In this document: positions 52,664-60,478 of the stretch, in pieces
Layout of the letters: every line of letters starts with the position of its first letter
Numbering within the stretch: position 1 is the stretch's first letter
Assembly (NCBI RefSeq): GCF_017355955.1
Contig: NZ_JAFFID010000007.1
Coordinates: 117,281 to 181,280 of the forward strand
DNA length: 64,000 nucleotides
Reading direction: 5' to 3'
DNA from: Sabulibacter ruber
GTDB taxonomy: Bacteria > Bacteroidota > Bacteroidia > Cytophagales > Hymenobacteraceae
Made by a program: the position numbers and the translations under genes
Notes under the pieces: model-generated
What the model was told of the DNA's origin: nothing
The model's input: only the letters and a program-made list of their open reading frames with translations
Databases searched by the model: none

Positions 52664-54004
52664 ATGAACAGCATCCTGATCAAAAACGCCCAACTGGTAA
52701 ACGAAGGGCAAATCCAAGCGGCCGATGTGCTGGTGAAAGACGGATACATCCACACCATCGGGCAAAACCTCAACGCAATTGCCGACACTGTAATTGATGC
52801 AAAAGGCCAGTACCTGCTGCCCGGCGTCATTGACGACCAGGTCCACTTCCGCGACCCGGGCCTCACCTACAAAGCAGATCTGTATTCTGAGCCACGTGCG
52901 GCTGTGGCGGGTGGCGTGACCACCTTCATGGAGATGCCCAACACGGTGCCCAATGCTACCACGCAGGAGCTGTTGCAGGAGAAATATGACACGGCGGCGC
53001 AGAAATCACTGGCCAACTACTCCTTCTTCATGGGCGGCACCAACGACAACCTGGAGGAGATCTTGAAGACCGATCCGCGGACGGTTTGCGGCATTAAGCT
53101 GTTCATGGGCTCCAGCACCGGTAATATGCTGGTGGACAATGTACAGACGCTGGAAGAAATCTTCCGGAAATCGCCTATGCTTATTGCCACGCACTGCGAA
53201 GATGAGGCCACCATCAGAGCCAACATGCAACGGGCTATAGAACAGTACGGCGAAGAGAACATTCCCGTAAGCGCTCACCCGGTGATCAGGAGCGTAGAGG
53301 CCTGCTACAAATCTTCCAGCATGGCCATTGAGCTGGCCAAAAAGCACAACACGCGCCTGCACATCCTGCACATTTCCACGGAAGAAGAACTCGCCTTGTT
53401 CCGTAATGACATTCCGTTGGAGCAGAAACGCATCACCGCCGAGGTGTGCGTGCATCATCTTTGGTTCGATGCTGCTCAGTACGAGACCTTGGGTGCGCAG
53501 ATCAAATGCAATCCCGCCATTAAAGAAGCCCGCCACAAGCAGGCGCTGTTCCAGGGTTTGCTGGATAATAAATTAGACATCATCGCCACCGACCATGCGC
53601 CGCATACCTGGGAAGAAAAGCAGTCTGCCACCTATAAAGGAGCACCGTCTGGCTTGCCGTTGGTGCAACACTCCCTGCAGGTGATGCTGGCCTTCTACAA
53701 ACAAGGCAAGATTTCTCTGGAGCGGGTGGTGGAGAAAATGAGTCACGCCCCGGCCATCTGCTTCCAGGTAGAAAAGCGCGGCTTCATTAGAGAAGGCTAC
53801 TGGGCCGATCTGGTGTTGGTAGACCTTGAGCAAAGCCACACCGTGACCAGAGAGAGCGTGTTGTACAAGTGCGGTTGGTCTCCGCTGGAAGGCGAAACAC
53901 TGCCGGGCGTAGTGACGCACACCATTGTTTCCGGGCATTTGGCTTACCAGAACGGACAGTTTGATGAGAGTAAGAAAGGGGAGCGGGTGCTATTTAGCCG
54001 GTAA
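52664..54004 (+). CDS. pyrC: Dihydroorotase
   Basis: 446 residues from ATG at 52664; the frame is open to 52631 but MNSILIKNAQ is the family start and a TATCTTAG box sits four bases before it. Amidohydrolase forming dihydroorotate. The LLPGVIDDQVHFRDPG segment has Gln59 where most amidohydrolases carry the first His of H-x-H, while His61 is kept; later metal ligands are visible in ATHCEDE, LHILHIST and ATDHAPHTW. The D-D-Q-V-H form is common in Bacteroidota sequences I recall. A small hypothetical gene follows after 19 bases. Confidence 0.93.
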   Translation: MNSILIKNAQLVNEGQIQAADVLVKDGYIHTIGQNLNAIADTVIDAKGQYLLPGVIDDQVHFRDPGLTYKADLYSEPRAAVAGGVTTFMEMPNTVPNATTQELLQEKYDTAAQKSLANYSFFMGGTNDNLEEILKTDPRTVCGIKLFMGSSTGNMLVDNVQTLEEIFRKSPMLIATHCEDEATIRANMQRAIEQYGEENIPVSAHPVIRSVEACYKSSSMAIELAKKHNTRLHILHISTEEELALFRNDIPLEQKRITAEVCVHHLWFDAAQYETLGAQIKCNPAIKEARHKQALFQGLLDNKLDIIATDHAPHTWEEKQSATYKGAPSGLPLVQHSLQVMLAFYKQGKISLERVVEKMSHAPAICFQVEKRGFIREGYWADLVLVDLEQSHTVTRESVLYKCGWSPLEGETLPGVVTHTIVSGHLAYQNGQFDESKKGERVLFSR

Positions 54005-54023
54005 ATAATCAATTATACCACAT

Positions 54024-54239
54024 ATGGCAATTATAAGAAGCTTAGAACGAGTAGATGCTACAATTGCTCCTCAATCGTACACAAACGGAGATTATACGAT
54101 TAGTGATCTGTTTGTTCAGCTTAGGACCTACAAGGAAGGAGACGAGACCCGTTCGGAAGGTGTAAAACAGAATATTCAGATAAGCAGGGAAGTTGCTGTA
54201 CAACTGAGAGATATACTTGATGAATTCTTGTTGCGATAA
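54024..54239 (+). CDS. Small protein of unknown function
   Basis: 71 residues, soluble (SLERVDATIAPQSYTNGDYT ... ISREVAVQLRDILDEFLLR), 19 bp after the dihydroorotase stop and richer in A/T than it. No domain recognised. Coding is plausible because of even codon use and a compact helical C-terminus, but it lacks independent proof. Confidence 0.5.
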   Translation: MAIIRSLERVDATIAPQSYTNGDYTISDLFVQLRTYKEGDETRSEGVKQNIQISREVAVQLRDILDEFLLR

Positions 54240-54267
54240 ATTTTTAAAGAAAATTAGCGGTAGAAAC

Positions 54268-54298
54268 TTGCGTTGAATATCCAAAGCCGCTACTTTTG
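54268..54298 (+). promoter_or_regulatory. Promoter of tRNA-His
   Basis: TTG (54268-54270), 20 bases, TACTTTTG (54291-54298), a full match to the Bacteroidota consensus, 15 bases before the tRNA. Confidence 0.7.
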
Positions 54299-54313
54299 CT
54301 ATCCAATTACACG

Positions 54314-54387
54314 GTGGCCGTAGTTCAGCTGGTTAGAGCACCAGATTGTGATTCTGGAAGTCGTGGGTTCGAACCCCATCGGCCACC
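54314..54387 (+). tRNA. tRNA-His (anticodon GTG)
   Basis: Full cloverleaf: acceptor GTGGCCG/CGGCCAC, D-arm TTCAGCTGGTTAGA, anticodon loop with GTG in ATTGTGATT, T-arm GTGGGTTCGAACCCCAT. The discriminator C and an encoded CCA (54388-54390) follow, and the base before position 1 is G (54313), as expected for the extra G-1 of tRNA-His. A terminator hairpin (54391-54423) follows. Confidence 0.97.
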
Positions 54388-54390
54388 CCA

Positions 54391-54423
54391 AAAAGCTCCT
54401 GATTCGTCAGGGGCTTTTTTTGT
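54391..54423 (+). terminator. Terminator of tRNA-His
   Basis: AAAAAGCTCCTGA pairs with TCAGGGGCTTTTT around TTCG, then T-run. A 35-bp repeat copy (54421-54458) begins at its end. Confidence 0.85.
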
Positions 54424-54458
54424 TTTCGGGCTGTTTTTCTGAAAAGGCCTGTAAAACG
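54421..54458 (+). repeat. Copy of 35-bp dispersed palindrome
   Basis: TGTTTTCGGGCTGTTTTTC / TGAAAAGGCCTGTAAAACG. Lies between the tRNA terminator and the PfkB-kinase promoter box (TAATTTTG at 54468-54475). Confidence 0.65.
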
Positions 54459-54536
54459 CAGAACTATTAATTTTGTGCAGAGGTGAGGTGCAACACAGCC
54501 TCCTTCTTCAATCTAAGGAACTCTAAAAGAAAACAC

Positions 54537-55460
54537 ATGAGTCTATTAGTAATCGGGTCGGTGGCATTTGATGCGCTGGAAACTCCGTTCGGGAAACGGG
54601 ACAAAATCATCGGCGGAGCCGGAACGTTCATTGCCTTGTCAGCTTCCAACTTTGTGCAGCCGGTAAACCTAGTGTCAGTGGTGGGAGGCGATTTCCTGAA
54701 GTCAGATATTGAAATGATGCAGCGCAAAGGCATCAACACAGACGGGCTGCAGATCAAAGAAAACGAGAAATCGTTCTTCTGGTCGGGCCGCTACTTCAAC
54801 GACATGAACAGCCGCGAGACGCTGGCTACGGAACTGAACGTGCTGGCTGATTTCGACCCGATTATCCCTGAGAGCTACCAGGACTGCAAATACCTGATGC
54901 TGGGCAACCTGGCTCCGCAGGTACAGCGCCAGGTGATTGAGCGCCTGAAAAACCGTCCTAAACTGATCGTGATGGACACCATGAACTTCTGGATGGACAT
55001 CGCGCTGGATGATTTGATCCAGACCATTGGAATGGTGGATGTATTGAGCATCAACGACGAGGAAGCCCGCCAACTGAGCGGCGAGTACTCTTTGGTGAAA
55101 GCCGCCAAGAAGATCATGGGCATGGGCCCTAAATACCTCATCATCAAGAAAGGCGAGCACGGTGCCCTGTTGTTCCACGGGGAAGAGGTGTTCTTCGCGC
55201 CAGCTCTGCCGCTAGAGGAGGTGTTTGACCCAACCGGAGCCGGTGACACCTTTGCCGGTGGTTTCATTGGTTACCTGGCCTCAACAGATGACATCAGCTT
55301 TGAGAACATGAAACGCGCCGTGATCCACGGTTCGGCCATGGCATCTTTCTGCGTAGAGCAGTTCGGGACCGAGCGCCTGGTGGATCTTCAGCCCGATGAG
55401 GTGGTAAGCCGCGTGCTGGAGTTTGTGAAACTGGTGAATTTCCAGCCGCAGACGGTGTAA
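54537..55460 (+). CDS. PfkB family sugar/nucleoside kinase
   Basis: 307 residues from ATG at 54537; the longer frame to 54483 has no family resemblance in the extra part. N-terminal GSVAFDALETPFGKRDKIIG, central GG-type ribokinase pattern (VVGGDFLKSDIEMMQRKGIN), and the signature DPTGAGDTFAGGFIGYL with the catalytic Asp. Phosphorylates a sugar or nucleoside; exact substrate not told by the sequence. Single gene. Confidence 0.92.
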   Translation: MSLLVIGSVAFDALETPFGKRDKIIGGAGTFIALSASNFVQPVNLVSVVGGDFLKSDIEMMQRKGINTDGLQIKENEKSFFWSGRYFNDMNSRETLATELNVLADFDPIIPESYQDCKYLMLGNLAPQVQRQVIERLKNRPKLIVMDTMNFWMDIALDDLIQTIGMVDVLSINDEEARQLSGEYSLVKAAKKIMGMGPKYLIIKKGEHGALLFHGEEVFFAPALPLEEVFDPTGAGDTFAGGFIGYLASTDDISFENMKRAVIHGSAMASFCVEQFGTERLVDLQPDEVVSRVLEFVKLVNFQPQTV

Positions 55461-55464
55461 ACGG

Positions 55465-55500
55465 TTTTACGCCTGGTTTTCTGAAAGCAGGTTTAAAACG
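55465..55500 (+). repeat. Copy of 35-bp dispersed palindrome
   Basis: TTTTACGCCTGGTTTTCTG / AAAGCAGGTTTAAAACG. It begins four bases after the kinase stop codon. Confidence 0.65.
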
Positions 55501-55510
55501 AGCCTATCAC

Positions 55511-55562
55511 TATAAAAGGAAAGGGGCTGTAGATGCGCATCTACAGCCCCTTTCCTTTTATA
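55511..55562. terminator. 52-bp perfect loopless palindrome, bidirectional terminator
   Basis: 26-base arms (55511-55536 and 55537-55562) are exact complements meeting at GATGC/GCATC. AAAAGG/CCTTTT ends make it usable from both sides of the convergent pair. Confidence 0.88.
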
Positions 55563-55594
55563 GTAGTAGTTTCTAATTGATTGCTCAAACGGCT

Positions 55595-55969
55595 TTACTG
55601 GGCTTGGAGCCATTGTCTGGCGCTGTCCAGGTTGGTGAAGTAGTTGATTACGATATCGCCACTCTGCACAGCACTTTTGTTTGTAGACTCCACGCTCACT
55701 TTCCCGAAGAAATCTTCTGGGGTAAGAAACGCCATGTGCGTAACTCCCGCTTTAATGGCCTTAGGAAACCACTCCTGGTTTATCCATTGCTGGCTTTCCT
55801 GCTGAATGACCCTGGTCTGCCGCGTGTCTACCAGAATTTTGGAGTATCCGCTCTGCTGGATCAAAGCCAGACTGGTCTCGGCTATCTCTCTGAACTCAGG
55901 GTGTTTCAGGAAACCGTCATAGGTGGCCACCACGGCCTTCAGCCCGGTATCTACTTGATTTGCACTCAT
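55595..55969 (-). CDS. SpoIIAA/STAS-like protein
   Basis: 124 residues, same build as the gene at 12171-12605: strand-helix repeats (LKAVVATYDGFLKHPEFREI, YSKILVDTRQTRVI, WFPKAIKAGVTHMAFLTP). No catalytic residue or membrane part. Family unnamed; function unknown. Single gene, convergent with the kinase. Confidence 0.7.
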   Translation of the reverse strand: MSANQVDTGLKAVVATYDGFLKHPEFREIAETSLALIQQSGYSKILVDTRQTRVIQQESQQWINQEWFPKAIKAGVTHMAFLTPEDFFGKVSVESTNKSAVQSGDIVINYFTNLDSARQWLQAQ

Positions 55970-56131
55970 ATCATTAACGAAGCCAACAAATTAACGTCAG
56001 GAACAGAACGTCATCGGCTTGATTATTCTTACTACGTGTTGAATCAGATTTTGCAAAATTGGGTCTAAAACCGGAGAAAACCCCGAACTTTCTGCAAAGA
56101 TTTGCCCCCGCTGAGATTAAACCCACCAAGT

Positions 56132-56446
56132 ATGCACAAAAAAGATGATACCGCATTGGCTATTTTCATTGGGGCTGTAGTGTTCCTGGCGCTGGAGGCT
56201 GCGGTTTATTATGGCCTGGTTACCTGGCTGGTGCCCACCGACCCCGAGGTAGAAGAGCAGGGCGGCAGTATTGTGCGCAACTGGAACAAGGTCATGTCCT
56301 TTATCCTCATTTACCTGGTGGTGCTGATAGGGGCAATGCTGGCGGCCAGTTCTCAGGTGCCCCGCGCTTACCGCAAGCATGTGCTTTTCTGGTTTTACCT
56401 GTCTTTGCCCACTTTGTTTGTGCTATTGGTGCTCGCTTTTAGTTAA
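56132..56446 (+). CDS. Small two- or three-span membrane protein, unknown
   Basis: 104 residues from ATG at 56132 (MHKKDDTALAIF); a longer frame exists from 56102 but its extension is Pro-rich and unlikely. Hydrophobic segments AIFIGAVVFLALEAAVYYGLV, FILIYLVVLIGAMLAAS and VLFWFYLSLPTLFVLLVLAF. Unrecognised; single gene or cotranscribed with the next. Confidence 0.65.
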   Translation: MHKKDDTALAIFIGAVVFLALEAAVYYGLVTWLVPTDPEVEEQGGSIVRNWNKVMSFILIYLVVLIGAMLAASSQVPRAYRKHVLFWFYLSLPTLFVLLVLAFS

Positions 56447-56512
56447 GAAATTGGTATACTTTTACTTCACCCGCCCGTATAGAAGGTAGTACTTAACTAA
56501 ACGGAGGATTTT

Positions 56513-56791
56513 ATGAGCAGTAATAAGAAAAATCACGGCGGAGAGAAAGATAACAAGAAAGGCGGTTTTATTGATAACACTGACCACAATCACCTGACCG
56601 AGAACGATCCGGCCTTGAACCCGGAAAGTAAGTATCACCGCTCTAAAAGTGGTGGCACCACTATTCAGGACGAGCGTGCCATATCCAGAACCGGGAATAA
56701 CAACCGTGAAGGTGTAAATGCCTCTTATGGCGGCGGCGGTGACCGTCCGCGCAGTAACCCAAGCGATAACCAAGTGGATCGCGGTAAATAA
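56513..56791 (+). CDS. Small hydrophilic, disordered protein
   Basis: 92 residues, rich in Asn, Gly, Lys, Asp and Ser, without hydrophobic segments (SNKKNHGGEKDNKKGGFIDN, ASYGGGGDRPRSNPSDNQVD). Resembles stress-linked disordered proteins of Bacteroidota in composition only. 66 bp after the previous gene and followed by a strong terminator. Confidence 0.65.
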   Translation: MSSNKKNHGGEKDNKKGGFIDNTDHNHLTENDPALNPESKYHRSKSGGTTIQDERAISRTGNNNREGVNASYGGGGDRPRSNPSDNQVDRGK

Positions 56792-56810
56792 GAATAACAG
56801 CAAATAAGGT

Positions 56811-56851
56811 AAAGAAAAAGGCTGCTCTCTTTGGGAGCAGCCTTTTTCTTT
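56811..56851. terminator. Bidirectional terminator
   Basis: 17-base arms (56811-56827, 56835-56851), core GGCTGCTC, loop TCTTTGG, A/T ends. Between the disordered-protein gene and the convergent beta-lactamase-like gene. Confidence 0.9.
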
Positions 56852-56875
56852 GGTGGCGTTTATGCTGATTAGCGT

Positions 56876-57766
56876 TTATTGCACGTGTCTATACAGCATC
56901 TCAGAAACATTGGCCATGGCGGCGGTGCCGGCTTTGTCATCTTCCAGGCCTTTAGAAAGCAGCACCAGTACGTACTTGCGCCCGTCTGGCAGGAAAACGA
57001 TGCCTGAGTCATGCCGAACGCCGGTGATCCAGCCGGTTTTATGGGCTACTTTCACCTCGGCCGGTAATTTGGCCGGAATAATGTCCTTGAATTTCTGGTC
57101 CAGCAGAACTTTGATCATTTCCTGCGAGGCGGCAGGGCTCACGGCTTTGCCTTGGGCGATTTTCTGGAAAAGCACCATCAAATCGTACGCCGTAGTGGTA
57201 TTGTTCAGGCCCTGCCGAAAGGCTTTGGTGTCTTCCACGCCGCGCAGCACCTGAATATTCTTAGCGCCCAGTTCTCGCATGGTCTGCGTCACCTTCTTGG
57301 CGTCTAGTTGCTCAATCACCAGATTGGTGGCCAGGTTACTGCTGAGGATGATCATTTTGTAGAGCAGTTCAGACAGGGGGCGTTTCTGGCCCAGTACTTT
57401 GTACAGGTCCTGCTCGCTATCGTCCTGCGGGCCTATGCTGAATGGGCTGCCATCCACAATGCTTTTGAACTGGTTCTTCACCACAATGGAATCTTCAAGG
57501 GAGAACTTGCCTTCGGCGGCTTGCTTATAAGCTTCAATAAGTACCGGAGTTTTCATGGTGCTGGCTGCGTGAAAGCTTTCGTGCTCGTTAATGAGCAGTT
57601 CTTCGCCGGTTTTCAGGTCTTTGAAGGCCACCGCAAAGGTGCCTTTCTGTTTCCCAAGTTCGGTAAGGATCTCTTCCCTGAGCTGGTTCATGTTCTTGCG
57701 AGGTTTGGTTGCGGTACAGCCTAACAGCAGAAGGGCCAGGGAAAGCAGAGAAAGATAGGAGCGCAT
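56876..57766 (-). CDS. Class A beta-lactamase-like lipoprotein
   Basis: 296 residues. Lipoprotein signal with lipobox LLGC (Cys at about residue 17). S-x-x-K is AASTMKTPVL, S-x-N is ILSSNLATN, K-T-G is AHKTGWITG. The omega loop reads RGVEDTKAFRQGLNNTTTA rather than the canonical E-x-x-L-N, so activity on beta-lactams is doubtful from sequence; it could be a peptidase or esterase of the same fold. Surface or periplasmic. Single gene, facing a terminator. Confidence 0.85.
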   Translation of the reverse strand: MRSYLSLLSLALLLLGCTATKPRKNMNQLREEILTELGKQKGTFAVAFKDLKTGEELLINEHESFHAASTMKTPVLIEAYKQAAEGKFSLEDSIVVKNQFKSIVDGSPFSIGPQDDSEQDLYKVLGQKRPLSELLYKMIILSSNLATNLVIEQLDAKKVTQTMRELGAKNIQVLRGVEDTKAFRQGLNNTTTAYDLMVLFQKIAQGKAVSPAASQEMIKVLLDQKFKDIIPAKLPAEVKVAHKTGWITGVRHDSGIVFLPDGRKYVLVLLSKGLEDDKAGTAAMANVSEMLYRHVQ

Positions 57767-57830
57767 GGTCTTCTGGTTTGGCCTTCAAGTTAGAAAAGCA
57801 AGCCGAATTCTGGCAGCGGAATAAAACGTT

Positions 57831-57863
57831 TTGGGCCCGTTTTTCTGAAAACAGGCCCGAAAC
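57831..57863. repeat. Copy of 35-bp dispersed palindrome
   Basis: TTTGGGCCCGTTTTTCTG / AAAACAGGCCCGAAAC. Lies between two genes on the same strand and may act as terminator of the M61 peptidase. Confidence 0.75.
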
Positions 57864-57871
57864 AGGAATCC

Positions 57872-59596
57872 TTAAGAGTTTTGTTTCAGCCAGAGCTTAA
57901 AGTTGGCTTGCTGCGCAGGGCTGGCGGCCGGGTTCCTGCTCACCTTGTAAGCCGGCAGATGAAGAGTGCCGTCGGGCTTCAGCGTAACGGTATGCAGTTT
58001 CTTTTGCCGGAACAGCGTCAGTTCCACTTCGGTCTTGTGGGCAATCAGATTAGGCAGGTTGTTGTTCTCCAGCTTGCGTCCGTTCAGGGCAATGAGTTCA
58101 TCGTCTACGGAAAGAACAGCCGACGCCGGTGAATCAGGGGCGATGTAGCCGATCACCGGAGTGGCGGGCGAGGCCGGGCTTAGCCGGAAGCCATATCTGC
58201 TTTCAAAGGTTTGTGCCGAAGGAAGTGTCTCTAACCGGCAACCCACGTACTCCAGAGCCGGAGCCAGCCATTTCTCAAAAGGAGCCGTCCCGAAAATCAT
58301 CTCCTGAAAGTAACTCGTCAAAGAAACGCCTGATACCTGTTCCGCTAGTTGCTGGTAGTCTTCTTCTGAATAACCAATGCCTTTCTGCCCAAACTCCTGC
58401 CACATCAACCGCATGACATCATCCAGGGAGCGGGCGTTTTGGGTGGCTTTTCTGATTTCCAGGTCCAAAACCAACGCAGCGATACAGCCCTTGTTGTAGA
58501 TACTCACTTTGCGGTCTGGGATGCCGGGTTTATACCCGTCCAGCCAGGTGTCAAACGAAGAATCTGCCACCGAAAGGTTCTTTTCTCCCTGATCTGCGGT
58601 GTGGCGTTTAATGACGGTGTTCAGCTCCTGAAAATATTGCTCAGACGTGAACACGCCGCTCCGGGCCAGCAGGTAATCACCGTAATAAGTGGTCACGCCC
58701 TCGGCCACGTAACCAGTCCGGAAATAATTCTCCCGCGTGAAATCATACGGCTGCATCTCTTTGGGCCTGATTTGCTTGATGTTCCACGTGTGAAACAGCT
58801 CATGGCAACTCACGCCCAACAGCTCTTTGTACGGCTCGGGAGACATGAGTTGCTCGGCCGGACCCAACGTGATCACCGTGGAATTGAGGTGTTCCACCCC
58901 GTGGTAGTGTGCGTAGGGCAGAATGATGTTCAGGAAATGGTAATCCGGCACCGGGAAGGTCTCAAACAAGGCCAGTTGCTCCTGGGTGAAGGCCCTGAAC
59001 TGCGGAAGAATCTTGTCCCAATCTGGCGTACACTCCCCCTGAAACCAAACGTGGAACGGAATGCCCTGTTCTTCATAGACCTGGTGCTGCAGCGTGGCGC
59101 TTGCAATGAACGGCGAATCTACCAGGCGGTCAAAGTCCCGGGCCTGGAGCGTGTGGGGCTGAGCCTGGGGTAAACCGCAGGCAATTTGCCAGTCTGCAGG
59201 AATCTCCAAAGACAGCGAGCAGGGCTCCTGTTCCTGGCCCTCGGGGGTGAGCAGGCAGTTCACCGGGTTCACGTACAGGAAATCCTGCGCCAGCCAGGAG
59301 CCGCCCGCGTCCATTTGCCGGGCGTAGAAGTTATAGCGTACCTCAACGGTGGGCTGCCCTTGGGTATCTACGCGCCATCGGTCTTTCGTCACCTTTTGGA
59401 AGGGCAGGGAAGCGCCGTCTGGGGTAAGCACTTCAAAGCCCTGGATTTTCTGCGCGAAGTTCTGCAGTTCATACCGGCCGGGGCGCCAGGCGGGCAGTTG
59501 CAGGTAAAGCTCAGGAGAAGTGAGATTCTGAAGGGTGGTCTTGACTTGCAGATAGCCCGAAAGCGGGTTCTGGAAAGAAATATGGTAGCTGGGCAC
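57872..59596 (-). CDS. M61 family peptidase with PDZ domain
   Basis: 574 residues with GTG start at 59594-59596. N-terminal beta domain (PAWRPGRYELQNFAQKIQGF), the zinc motif SCHELFHTWNIKQIRP (H-E-x-x-H), downstream EGVTTYYGDYLL, and a C-terminal PDZ domain (VIGYIAPDSPASAVLSVDDE). Cleaves N-terminal glycine or alanine peptides in related enzymes. No signal peptide is visible, so the location is probably cytoplasmic unless a start further up is used. Confidence 0.92.
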   Translation of the reverse strand: MPSYHISFQNPLSGYLQVKTTLQNLTSPELYLQLPAWRPGRYELQNFAQKIQGFEVLTPDGASLPFQKVTKDRWRVDTQGQPTVEVRYNFYARQMDAGGSWLAQDFLYVNPVNCLLTPEGQEQEPCSLSLEIPADWQIACGLPQAQPHTLQARDFDRLVDSPFIASATLQHQVYEEQGIPFHVWFQGECTPDWDKILPQFRAFTQEQLALFETFPVPDYHFLNIILPYAHYHGVEHLNSTVITLGPAEQLMSPEPYKELLGVSCHELFHTWNIKQIRPKEMQPYDFTRENYFRTGYVAEGVTTYYGDYLLARSGVFTSEQYFQELNTVIKRHTADQGEKNLSVADSSFDTWLDGYKPGIPDRKVSIYNKGCIAALVLDLEIRKATQNARSLDDVMRLMWQEFGQKGIGYSEEDYQQLAEQVSGVSLTSYFQEMIFGTAPFEKWLAPALEYVGCRLETLPSAQTFESRYGFRLSPASPATPVIGYIAPDSPASAVLSVDDELIALNGRKLENNNLPNLIAHKTEVELTLFRQKKLHTVTLKPDGTLHLPAYKVSRNPAASPAQQANFKLWLKQNS

Positions 59597-59660
59597 TGTT
59601 TCTTTTGTAAATTTGTCTGTCTGAAAGTACCTCTACGAGGCTTTGCTGCAAGGTTATCTG

Positions 59661-59696
59661 TTTTTAAGCTCTTTTCCGAAAATAGGCTTAAAATCG
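59661..59696 (+). repeat. Copy of 35-bp dispersed palindrome, divergent promoter region
   Basis: TTTTTAAGCTCTTTTCCG / AAAATAGGCTTAAAATCG, between the divergent M61 and rpmH genes. Confidence 0.65.
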
Positions 59697-59781
59697 CTTC
59701 CGCAAGAAACGTTTGCCGCAGCAGGACTTTGGGCAATGAGAGGTAACGTGCAAATAATCAAATTAAAAAGTTGTACCTAGG

Positions 59782-59813
59782 TTTGCTTTATCAAAATACG
59801 TTTTATAATTTTG
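59782..59813 (+). promoter_or_regulatory. Promoter of rpmH-rnpA
   Basis: TTTG (59782-59785), 20 bases, TAATTTTG (59806-59813): textbook Bacteroidota promoter about 29 bases before the rpmH ATG. Confidence 0.75.
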
Positions 59814-59841
59814 CAGGCCTTAATAAAATGTTTAGTGTGAG

Positions 59842-60000
59842 ATGAAAAGAACATTCCAACCTTCGCAACGCAAAAGAAGAAATAAGCATGGTTTCCGCTC
59901 TAGAATGGAGACTGCAAATGGTCGTAGAGTATTAGCTAGCAGAAGAGCTAAAGGCCGTCACAAACTGACCGTTTCTGACGAAAGAAGACACAAAGCCTAA
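59842..60000 (+). CDS. rpmH: Ribosomal protein L34
   Basis: 52 residues from ATG at 59842 to TAA at 59998. The opening MKRTFQPSQRKRRNKHGFRS and RMETANGRRVLASRRAKGR are the L34 signature; the tail HKLTVSDERRHKA is a usual Bacteroidota form. Located before rnpA, the near-universal order, 35 bp apart. Confidence 0.98.
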   Translation: MKRTFQPSQRKRRNKHGFRSRMETANGRRVLASRRAKGRHKLTVSDERRHKA

Positions 60001-60035
60001 TTTTTCTGATTAGCTCGCTGCAAGGCGCCTTGCGA

Positions 60036-60446
60036 ATGGGTACCTTCACTGAACATTCTGCAGAAGAGCAACCGCTTTCCCATAGATTTCCGAAAGAAGA
60101 ACGTTTACGGAGCAAGAAGCTGATTGACCAGCTCTTCCGTGAAGGTTCTTCTTTTAATTTATACCCGCTCCGGTTTGTGGCGCTGCATGTGCCGGAACCC
60201 TCAGACGTTCCCGTGCAGGTATTGGTCTCTGTTTCTAAGCGGAACTTCAAGAAAGCCGTGGACCGTAACCGTATCAAGCGGCAAATGCGGGAGGCGTACC
60301 GGTTGCACAAACACGTCATTCCCCAGCAGAATACCTTGGGGGGCACCTGGTACATTGGTGTCCTTTATATAGGAAAAGAAAAAAATCCTTTCAAAATAAT
60401 CTGCAAAAAACTAAATTCAGGATTGGAGCGTTTGGTTTCTAAATAG
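60036..60446 (+). CDS. rnpA: Ribonuclease P protein component
   Basis: 136 residues from ATG at 60036 (an in-frame TTG two codons upstream is possible). RNase P protein signature: HRFPKEERLRSKKLIDQLF, FVALHVPE and the KRNFKKAVDRNRIKRQMREA motif that binds the RNA subunit. It processes tRNA 5' ends with the RNA for which a probable 5' end is at 63950. Follows rpmH. Confidence 0.97.
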   Translation: MGTFTEHSAEEQPLSHRFPKEERLRSKKLIDQLFREGSSFNLYPLRFVALHVPEPSDVPVQVLVSVSKRNFKKAVDRNRIKRQMREAYRLHKHVIPQQNTLGGTWYIGVLYIGKEKNPFKIICKKLNSGLERLVSK

Positions 60447-60478
60447 TCTCCCTTTTTCGGTTTTTCACTGGTGCAGAT

